Source of the DNA: Nocardia gamkensis NBRC 108242
GTDB lineage: Bacteria; Actinomycetota; Actinomycetes; Mycobacteriales; Mycobacteriaceae
Assembly: GCF_001612985.1 (NCBI RefSeq)
Contig: NZ_BDBM01000006.1
Span: 62,001 to 126,000 of the forward strand
DNA: 64,000 nt
Direction: 5' to 3'
Every line of letters starts with the position of its first letter. The stretch's first letter is position 1. A model generated the notes under the pieces. That model had not been told where the DNA came from and made no database searches. It saw only the letters and a list, made by a program, of their open reading frames with translations. A program made the position numbers and the translations under genes. Of this stretch, positions 58,566 through 64,000 are shown piece by piece.

Positions 58566-59471
58566 ATGGTTCTGCAGCACACCGAAACCCTGCCCGAGAC
58601 GGCTCGCTACGACCGCTACCCGACCCGTCTCGGCACGCCCGCTCCGCACTTGGAGCGCGCCGACCCCGCGGTGTGGGGAGAGATCGAGAGCCCGGAACTC
58701 GCCTCGTTCGACGCCGACGGGTTCGCCATCATGGACCAGCTGCTCACGCCCGACGAAGTGGCCCACTTCAGCGGCGAGATCAGCAGGCTCGCGAACGACC
58801 CGGCCCTGCGCGACGACGACCGGGTCATCGTGGAGAAGTCCTCGAACCGGGTGCGCTCGGTCTTCGAGGTGCACGAACTGAGCGAGGCGATCGCCGAACT
58901 GGTGCGTCAGCCGCGGGTGCTCCGGCTCGCCGAGCAGGTGCTGGGGTCCCCGGTGTACGTGCACCAGAGCCGGGTGAACTACATGCCCGGCTTCCGTGGC
59001 ACCGGGTTCTACTGGCATTCCGATTTCGAGACCTGGCACGCCGAGGACGGCATGCCCGCGCCGCGTGCGGTGAGCCTGTCGATCGCGCTGACCGACAACT
59101 ACCCGATCAACGGCAGTCTCATGGTGATGCCGGGCTCGCACCACACCTTCGTGCCGTGCCTGGGCAGCACCCCGGCCGAGCACTATCGGGAGTCGTTGCA
59201 GGAGCAGGAGATCGGCGTGCCGACGACCGACGACATCACCGCGCTGGCGAACCGCTACGGGATCAGTCAGTTCACCGGCCGGGCGGGCTCGGCGCTGCTG
59301 TTCGACTCCAATCTCATGCACGGGTCGTCGAACAACATCACGCCGTTCCCGCGCTCGAACATCTTCGTGGTGTTCAACAGCGTGCACAACACGCTGGTCG
59401 AACCGTTCGCCGCGCCCGCCCCGCGACCGGGCTACATCGGCAGCCGCGACTTCACGCCGCTGTCGGCCTGA
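58566..59471 (+). CDS. ectD: Ectoine hydroxylase
   Basis: This 301-residue Fe(II)/2-oxoglutarate dioxygenase has the EctD signature F-Y-W-H-S-D-F-E-T-W-H-A-E-D-G-M-P. The Fe ligands are His151, Asp153 and His252; 2-oxoglutarate contacts lie in F-P-R-S-N-I-F. It hydroxylates ectoine to 5-hydroxyectoine. It starts 8 bases after ectC and is followed by a strong terminator, so it closes the operon. Confidence 0.95.
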   Translation: MVLQHTETLPETARYDRYPTRLGTPAPHLERADPAVWGEIESPELASFDADGFAIMDQLLTPDEVAHFSGEISRLANDPALRDDDRVIVEKSSNRVRSVFEVHELSEAIAELVRQPRVLRLAEQVLGSPVYVHQSRVNYMPGFRGTGFYWHSDFETWHAEDGMPAPRAVSLSIALTDNYPINGSLMVMPGSHHTFVPCLGSTPAEHYRESLQEQEIGVPTTDDITALANRYGISQFTGRAGSALLFDSNLMHGSSNNITPFPRSNIFVVFNSVHNTLVEPFAAPAPRPGYIGSRDFTPLSA

Positions 59472-59480
59472 GCCGGAGCA

Positions 59481-59532
59481 GCCCCGCGCGTGCGGCCCGC
59501 CCAACCCGCTGGGCGAGCCGCACGCGCGGGGC
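59481..59532. terminator. Strong terminator after ectD
   Basis: A perfect stem of 16 bp (59481-59496 beginning GCCCCGCGCG with 59517-59532) encloses a 20-base loop that has its own short G-C pairing. It lies between ectD and the convergent lactate monooxygenase and could serve both. Confidence 0.85.
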
Positions 59533-59570
59533 GTTTCGCACGGCGGCCGCCGACCTCGCGCACCCACGGG

Positions 59571-60734
59571 TCAGGCAAGCCGCCGGATCGCTTCCGGACC
59601 CAGGTCCGCGATCGTCGGGTACCCGTCCACCGCCATCAGCAGGTCCGCCTCGGCGAGCAGTGAACGCAGCACGTGCACGAGGCCGTCGACGCCGCCGAGG
59701 GCGAGTCCGTACGGGTAGGGACGGCCGATCCCGACGGCCGTCGCACCGAGCGCGAGCGCTTTGACGATGTCGGCGCCGGTGCGGACGCCGGAGTCGAACA
59801 GCACCGGCAGACCGTCGGCCGCCGCGACCACCTCGGGCAGATGCTCGATCGCCGGGATACCGCCGTTGGCTTGCCTGCCGCCGTGATTCGAGCAGTAGAT
59901 GCCGTCGACGCCCGCGTCCTTGGCACGCCGCGCGTCGTCGGGATGACAGATGCCCTTCAGCACCAGCGGCAGCGTCGTCAGCGACCGAAGCCATGCCAGG
60001 TCGTCCCACGTCAACGCGTTGCCGAAGAGCGAGATCCAGGTCAGAATGGCGGTCTTCGGGTCTTGCTCGGGTGGATCGGGCAGCAAGCCGCGGAACACCG
60101 GATCGCTGAAGTAGTTGGCCAGGCAGTGTCCACGTAACTGTGGGAAGTTGGATATCGCCAGATCGCGCGGGCGCCAGCCGGGCACCCAGGTATCCAAGGT
60201 GACCACGATGGCCTTGAAGCCCGCGGCCTCGGCCCGCTGGACCAGGCTCTGCGCGAGGTCTCGGTTGGTGGGGGTATAGAGCTGGAACATTCCGGGGGTG
60301 TCACCGAACTCCGCCGCCACCTGTTCCAGTGGATCCACGGTGAGGGTGGAGGCGACCATCGGGACGCCGGTGCGCGCCGCGGCCTTCGCGGTGGCGATGT
60401 CACCGTGCCCGTCCTGGGCGCACAATCCGATCACCCCGACCGGGGCCAGGAAGACCGGCGTCGGCAGCATCATCCCGAACAGTTCGATCGAGAGGTCTCG
60501 CGTCTTGCTCGCGCGCAGCATGCGGGGGACCAGGCCCAGTTTCTCGAAAGCCGCCACGTTGGCACGCTGGGTCCGTTCATCGCCGGCCCCGCCCGCCACA
60601 TACGACCAGACGCCAGGAGGTAGCGCCGCCTGGGCCTTCGCTTCCAACTCGGCGTACGTCATCGGGAAATCGGGCAGCACACCCCCGAGGCCTTGGAAAT
60701 AGATCTCGTTCTGATAGTCGCCGAAGTTGGTCAC
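59571..60734 (-). CDS. Lactate 2-monooxygenase (FMN-dependent)
   Basis: From GTG 60734, behind an AGGAG site, this 387-residue FMN-dependent alpha-hydroxy-acid oxidase begins [12 protein letters not shown], aligning with the mycobacterial lactate monooxygenase start. It has [25 protein letters not shown], the FMN/phosphate loop G-V-R-T-G-A-D-I-V and G-I-G-R-P-Y. It oxidises L-lactate with O2, giving acetate, CO2 and water. An ATG 27 bases upstream is possible, but the GTG fits better. Confidence 0.88.
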   Translation of the reverse strand: MTNFGDYQNEIYFQGLGGVLPDFPMTYAELEAKAQAALPPGVWSYVAGGAGDERTQRANVAAFEKLGLVPRMLRASKTRDLSIELFGMMLPTPVFLAPVGVIGLCAQDGHGDIATAKAAARTGVPMVASTLTVDPLEQVAAEFGDTPGMFQLYTPTNRDLAQSLVQRAEAAGFKAIVVTLDTWVPGWRPRDLAISNFPQLRGHCLANYFSDPVFRGLLPDPPEQDPKTAILTWISLFGNALTWDDLAWLRSLTTLPLVLKGICHPDDARRAKDAGVDGIYCSNHGGRQANGGIPAIEHLPEVVAAADGLPVLFDSGVRTGADIVKALALGATAVGIGRPYPYGLALGGVDGLVHVLRSLLAEADLLMAVDGYPTIADLGPEAIRRLA

Positions 60735-60762
60735 GCCGCTCCTGTCCTCGTCTCGATGCATG

Positions 60763-60779
60763 AATGTATCCGATACGTT
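60763..60779. promoter_or_regulatory. Inverted repeat in front of the lactate monooxygenase
   Basis: GTATC, one base, GATAC (60766-60776) is a perfect repeat flanked by a further AA/TT pair, 32 bases before the GTG start. It is AT-richer than its surroundings and resembles a GntR/TetR operator. No regulator gene is adjacent. Confidence 0.4.
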
Positions 60780-60796
60780 CCTGTAGCGAGCCCGGT

Positions 60797-61606
60797 TCAC
60801 GCACGCAGCACCCTGTACAGGATCAGCCAGCGATCGGGGGAGACCAGCCCCACCGGCTGATCGAGCGAGATCCCGGCTGCCCGGCAGGCGCCGCGCACCG
60901 CGCGAGCGGGGAACTCCCGCCGCAGCGACGCCGCCACACTGCCGCCGACCCCCGAGAAACCCAGCTCGACCAGTCCGCGGTACTCACCGATCCGCTCGCG
61001 CGGCAGCAGCGGAGCCGGCCGGGTGCGCAACCGCAAGATGGCGGCATCCACCCGCGGAACCGGATGGAAACTGTGCCTGCCGACGCGCGCGCCCAGCTCG
61101 ATCGCCGTCGTCGGCCAGTGGCCGACGGTGAGCTTGGTCCAGCGCCCGTAGTCACCGGAGTGCTTGCGGGCGAATTCGAGCTGGGTGAGCAGGGTGGCGG
61201 AGGTGAGTCCTCGCGCGGCCAGACACCAGCGCACGATGTCGGTCGTGCTGCCGAACGGCACGTTGGCCACCACCGCGAACGGCTCACGCGGCGGGCGCAC
61301 CGTGCGGAAATCTCGGCGATACAACCGAATTCGCGGATCGTCGGCGTAGCGGCGGCGCAGCAGTGCCGCGTAGCGCGGATCCTTCTCGTATGCCTGCACC
61401 CGGCCGCACGCCTTCAGCAAGTGCCTGGTCAGCATGCCGTCGCCGGGTCCGATTTCGAGGACGAGATCCTCGGCGGTGATGCCGGAGGCGCGCACGATCA
61501 GCCGGGCGGCGCCGACATCGGTCAGGAAATTCTGCGACAGCAGTTTTCGCGTGTTCGAGGCGACGGCCGCGCTGCGGGCACGCGAAAGGGAACGATGGTG
61601 GGACAT
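60797..61606 (-). CDS. erm: 23S rRNA adenine N6-methyltransferase, Erm family
   Basis: This 269-residue SAM methylase has L-L-S-Q-N-F-L near 22-28, the SAM motif [10 protein letters not shown] at 51-60, Y-E-K-D at 73-76 and the catalytic N-V-P-F-G at 115-119. Erm enzymes methylate A2058 of 23S rRNA, blocking macrolides, lincosamides and streptogramin B. The closest relatives appear to be the chromosomal Erm types of Nocardia, Rhodococcus and Streptomyces rather than plasmid-borne ones. A 240-base leader upstream contains a candidate leader peptide and hairpins. A GGAGGA site lies 5 bases before the ATG. Confidence 0.9.
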   Translation of the reverse strand: MSHHRSLSRARSAAVASNTRKLLSQNFLTDVGAARLIVRASGITAEDLVLEIGPGDGMLTRHLLKACGRVQAYEKDPRYAALLRRRYADDPRIRLYRRDFRTVRPPREPFAVVANVPFGSTTDIVRWCLAARGLTSATLLTQLEFARKHSGDYGRWTKLTVGHWPTTAIELGARVGRHSFHPVPRVDAAILRLRTRPAPLLPRERIGEYRGLVELGFSGVGGSVAASLRREFPARAVRGACRAAGISLDQPVGLVSPDRWLILYRVLRA

Positions 61607-61629
61607 GGGTGTCCTCCGAACGGAGTGGT

Positions 61630-61701
61630 CGAATCGGGAAGGTCGATTCGCCCGGACCCATGCCGGGGCACGAAGAACCCGGCGGCCGCTATCGGCCGCC
61701 G
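61630..61701 (-). promoter_or_regulatory. Attenuator-like hairpins in the erm leader
   Basis: Hairpin 1 has stem CGGCGGCCG (9 bp) at 61680-61688 with 61693-61701 and a four-base loop. Hairpin 2 has stem CGAATCG (7 bp) at 61630-61636 with 61644-61650. A small stem 61615-61624 (TCCG-2-CGGA) overlaps the erm Shine-Dalgarno at 61612-61617. Such nested structures are typical of erm attenuation. No rho-independent U-run is visible. Confidence 0.55.
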
Positions 61702-61723
61702 ATGCGGATTCCGCTCGAACGGA

Positions 61724-61834
61724 TCAGGAGAGCGGAGCGATACGGTGCGCCGGCAGAACCCGGGCCTCCGTACGCAGCCGGATGTGATACGCGCCGACCG
61801 CGTACGCTCCGTTCACGCCAGGACTGCCACACAT
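61724..61834 (-). CDS. Candidate erm leader peptide with an R-L-R motif
   Basis: A 36-codon frame starts at ATG 61834 and ends 117 bases before the erm ATG. Residues 19-21 read R-L-R in Y-H-I-R-L-R-T-E-A-R. Macrolides stall ribosomes at R/K-x-R/K motifs, and the ErmD leader uses the same R-L-R. No Shine-Dalgarno is seen, but a likely -10 (TACGTT, minus strand 61847-61842) lies 7 bases before the ATG, so the mRNA may begin at the start codon (leaderless). A second weak GTG start lies six codons in. Confidence 0.55.
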   Translation of the reverse strand: MCGSPGVNGAYAVGAYHIRLRTEARVLPAHRIAPLS

Positions 61835-61841
61835 GTCCCGC

Positions 61842-61882
61842 AACGTACGACATCCGCGCTTCCAGGTGCCACTTCTTTTCCC
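61842..61882 (-). promoter_or_regulatory. Candidate promoter of the erm transcript (WhiB7-like)
   Basis: On the minus strand, -35 TGGCAC (61871-61866), 18-base spacer and -10 TACGTT (61847-61842) are preceded by an AT-rich stretch (GAAAAGAAG, 61880-61872). An AT-rich patch just upstream of -35 is typical of WhiB7-activated antibiotic-response promoters. Assignment is inference. Confidence 0.45.
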
Positions 61883-61911
61883 GCGAGATCGCGAGGTCGG
61901 CGGGGTGGGAT

Positions 61912-63984
61912 TCAGAGGGATGTCGGCTGACTCACCACGTCGGGGTCTTGCAGCTCGGCGGCGAATGTCCGCCAGGACTTGGCCTCCGCGTGTTTGCCGA
62001 GCTGGTCGAGCAGATCGGCGAGTTCGGCGATGGCGCGCGGCTCGCGGCGGTCGGCGGCGGTGCGCCACCAGGATTCGGCTCCGACCGGATCGCCGCGCCG
62101 TAGTCGAACCAAGCCGAGTTCGTATGCGGCGCCGGCGTGCCCGGCCTCCGAGGCCTGCGCCCACAATCCGCACGCCTGGTCTTCCTCGCCCCGGCGGTAC
62201 ATCGCTACGCCCAGGTCGTAGAGCGCACCACGATATCCGGGATCGCCGGACTGCGTCGGCTCGCTAGACCGCCGCGGCGCATCGACCGGCGCAGAGTGCT
62301 CGGCGAGCCGCGCCAGTCCGTCCGAAGCCGGCGCGGCGTCGGGAAGGATGCCGGGCGCGGCGATCGGCGTACTCGCCGCGGGAGGGGTGCTCGTCACCGG
62401 CGGGCCGATCTCCGGGGCCGGTGTATTCGCGGCGGGCGGCGTCGTCCGCGACACCGGTTCGCCGGAAGATTTCGACACGCCCGGTGCGGGATCCGGCTTC
62501 GCAGCGCCGGAACCGGCGAGCGCAGTGTCCACCGCGGGTTTCGGTTGCGTGCCGACTGGCTCGAATGCGCGAAATGGGGCCGTTGCGGTCCCAGGATCCG
62601 CGACCGGCGAGCTGGAATCGCCGTGCGGCCCTTCCGTCGCCGGTCGAGTGGTGGCGGAGCCGGGGGAGGCCTCGGTGGGAGGCGGATCTTCCTGCGCAGG
62701 CACCGAAGCGGGAGGTGAAATCTCCGCCTGGGACCGAGTGTGCCTGCCGTTGCGGGCGAATGCGTGAAAGGGGTCCGGTGCGCTCCATGGGTTCGCGACC
62801 AGCGGGCTGGATCCGGTGCGCGTCCCGTCGGCCGCGGGGCGAGGGATGGGCGGGAAGTCCGGGGCGGGTGGCGTATTGCCGGTTACCGGGCGTGTGGGGT
62901 CTGCGGGCGGATGTGTATGCGCGACCGGGGGGCCGAAGGCGCCATACGAGTCCGCCGTGGATCTCTCGGTGCGGTGACGGATGTAAAGACCTTGCGCGGG
63001 TACTTCTACATGCGCCTGCGGATTCTGCGGGACGTCGTTCGCTTCGGACCGGCTGTCGGCGGCGTGTGGAACGGGACCACCGTGGGCGGCGTCCGTCACG
63101 GATTGTCCGGCGAGCGGGCTCGGCGCCGGGTGCGGGTTGTCCGGGCTGCGGGGGCCGGAAGCGGAGTGCGGAGTTTCCGGAGTGGATCGTGCGGCGCGGG
63201 ACGACTGCAGATTCAGGAAAAGGCTGCCCGATCGCTGGGGCGGCGTGCTCTGGGGCGCTTGTCCGTTCCCGCCACCCCCGGCCGCGGACGGATCGGCGGC
63301 AAGCCATTCGGCCGCAGCCGCGGGTTCGAACGCGGCCGCAGTGGCGTCGATCCGTGGAACCGGCATGGTCGGCGCGGTGGGCGGACCCGCCGAGGAAGCG
63401 GGAAACGAGGCGGGCGGGCTCATATCGATCGAAGTCGTCGCCGGTGTGGCGGTCGCCGGCGGCTCCGGCGCGACAAGTGTGGGAGCGGTGGAGACTTCCA
63501 CCACCAGGTTCGCGAAGTTCGGCGGTCCCTCGCCGATGCTGCACCACAAAACGACGCGACCGTTGGCCTGGTGCTCGACAACGATGCCATAGTTGCCCGC
63601 CCAGGACTTCTGCGTGCCGAATTCGTCCACCCAGACCGGTGTCAGGGTCACCAGGGTCACCGGCGCGCCGGGCGTGACGTCGAAGCTCACACCCGCGGCC
63701 AGGGCGTCGCTCCACGCGTCGACGCCGGCGAGCGAACGTCCGTGCAGGTCAAGGTAGCCGTCCACGACCGAGAGCCCCATTCCGAGCCCGCGCAGTCCGG
63801 CGGGTGGCGCCGCCGAGATCATCGTCAAGGTGACGGTGGTGGGAGCGGGACCGACCTGCTCGGTGTACATCGGGTAGACCATGCTGCCGTGCCAGCGAAT
63901 CGGGTCCGCGCTCTGGTAGCGCGCGGCCAGCGGCAGCTCTTCGGGCGTATTCCGGGCAGCCCACGACGAATACCGCTCGTTCAC
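61912..63984 (-). CDS. Large proline-rich protein with C-terminal Sel1/TPR-like repeats
   Basis: This protein of about 690 residues has a structured N-terminal domain (1-165), with W-H-G-S-M-V-Y-P-M-Y, L-V-T-L-T-P-V-W-V-D-E-F-G and I-V-V-E-H-Q-A-N-G-R-V. A low-complexity Pro/Ala/Thr linker of about 400 residues follows, then two or three repeats at 590-680: A-L-Y-D-L-G-V-A-M-Y-R-R-G, A-A-Y-E-L-G-L-V-R-L-R-R-G and A-I-A-E-L-A-D-L-L. These are Sel1/TPR-like helical pairs. No signal peptide is visible. The GTG at 63984 is 16 bases from the window edge and the frame stays open, so the true start may be further upstream. Function is unknown. Confidence 0.75.
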   Translation of the reverse strand: MNERYSSWAARNTPEELPLAARYQSADPIRWHGSMVYPMYTEQVGPAPTTVTLTMISAAPPAGLRGLGMGLSVVDGYLDLHGRSLAGVDAWSDALAAGVSFDVTPGAPVTLVTLTPVWVDEFGTQKSWAGNYGIVVEHQANGRVVLWCSIGEGPPNFANLVVEVSTAPTLVAPEPPATATPATTSIDMSPPASFPASSAGPPTAPTMPVPRIDATAAAFEPAAAAEWLAADPSAAGGGGNGQAPQSTPPQRSGSLFLNLQSSRAARSTPETPHSASGPRSPDNPHPAPSPLAGQSVTDAAHGGPVPHAADSRSEANDVPQNPQAHVEVPAQGLYIRHRTERSTADSYGAFGPPVAHTHPPADPTRPVTGNTPPAPDFPPIPRPAADGTRTGSSPLVANPWSAPDPFHAFARNGRHTRSQAEISPPASVPAQEDPPPTEASPGSATTRPATEGPHGDSSSPVADPGTATAPFRAFEPVGTQPKPAVDTALAGSGAAKPDPAPGVSKSSGEPVSRTTPPAANTPAPEIGPPVTSTPPAASTPIAAPGILPDAAPASDGLARLAEHSAPVDAPRRSSEPTQSGDPGYRGALYDLGVAMYRRGEEDQACGLWAQASEAGHAGAAYELGLVRLRRGDPVGAESWWRTAADRREPRAIAELADLLDQLGKHAEAKSWRTFAAELQDPDVVSQPTSL

Positions 63985-64000
63985 TGTCGCGCGCCTGCCT

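Noticed and set aside
61284..61661. 125-codon frame overlapping the erm start in another frame
   Set aside because: It does not terminate before the erm gene and has no conserved content; the 36-codon frame upstream is the better leader candidate.
1..64000. Search for tRNA/rRNA genes, CRISPR arrays, IS elements, prophage genes and attachment sites
   Set aside because: No tRNA cloverleaf, CRISPR spacing, transposase motif or integrase was recognised by eye; a tRNAscan or ISfinder run would settle it.

Overview
The window is high-GC actinobacterial DNA, most likely from Nocardia or a close mycolic-acid-producing relative. Several genes resemble mycobacterial or nocardial proteins by their motifs: a GabD2-type semialdehyde dehydrogenase, an EthA-type Baeyer-Villiger monooxygenase, a UsfX/SigF/UsfY stress module, a lactate 2-monooxygenase, a Cvn conservon, a complete ectABCD operon and an intrinsic-type Erm methylase. 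Genus assignment is inference from gene content. No rRNA, tRNA, CRISPR array, prophage or intact insertion sequence was seen.

Layout. 0-4.9 kb: a 5'-truncated winged-helix protein, a divergent HxlR regulator facing a thioesterase/MFS pair, a NUDIX hydrolase and a membrane protein. 4.9-8.7 kb: conservon cvnABCD on the minus strand. 8.9-18.2 kb: gabD2, a GAF regulator with DUF779, a decayed YjbR-type gene, a small lipoprotein, an alkaline-phosphatase-fold enzyme, a TetR/SDR divergent pair with a clear operator, an F420-type oxidoreductase and a PIN-like two-gene unit. 18.3-32.4 kb: a UvrA-like ATPase of the drug-resistance type, XRE regulator, HAD hydrolase, a truncated Lrp gene beside an amino-acid permease, an SsuD-type monooxygenase, a Baeyer-Villiger monooxygenase, a TetR regulator and a single-chain acyl-CoA carboxylase sharing a perfect 22-bp palindrome, and a serine hydrolase. 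32.5-36.9 kb: a lipase, phenolic acid decarboxylase (padC), a MarR regulator and a secreted type-B carboxylesterase. Matching MarR-type operators lie in front of padC/marR and of the esterase, suggesting one hydroxycinnamate-ester regulon.

37-44 kb holds a pentapeptide-repeat protein, an AraC regulator, a zinc-ribbon PP2C phosphatase, an SDR, a P-loop kinase, a FAD-Rieske oxidoreductase and a GT9 glycosyltransferase. 44.5-56.2 kb looks like a general-stress island: two lipoproteins, UsfY, a CBS protein, a metallophosphoesterase/BON/nucleotidyltransferase operon, ChaB and DUF6328 proteins, a GT4 glycosyltransferase, STAS, PAS-ANTAR, the anti-sigma/SigF pair, a proline-rich small protein and a two-component system. 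Eight sites matching the SigF-type pattern (GNTT or GTTN, 14-16 bases, GGGTA-like) lie in front of these transcription units, two of them as divergent pairs. This suggests that SigF drives the island and its own operon.

56.2-64 kb: ectABCD with overlapping starts and a strong terminator, a lactate 2-monooxygenase, an Erm 23S rRNA methylase preceded by a candidate macrolide-sensing leader peptide (R-L-R motif, apparently leaderless) and hairpins, and a large proline-rich protein with C-terminal Sel1/TPR-like repeats.

The signals I rate highest are the erm leader, the SigF-type promoter array, the MarR/PadC/esterase regulon and a pair of paralogous HdeA-like lipoproteins. All are inferences from sequence and need computational or experimental tests.
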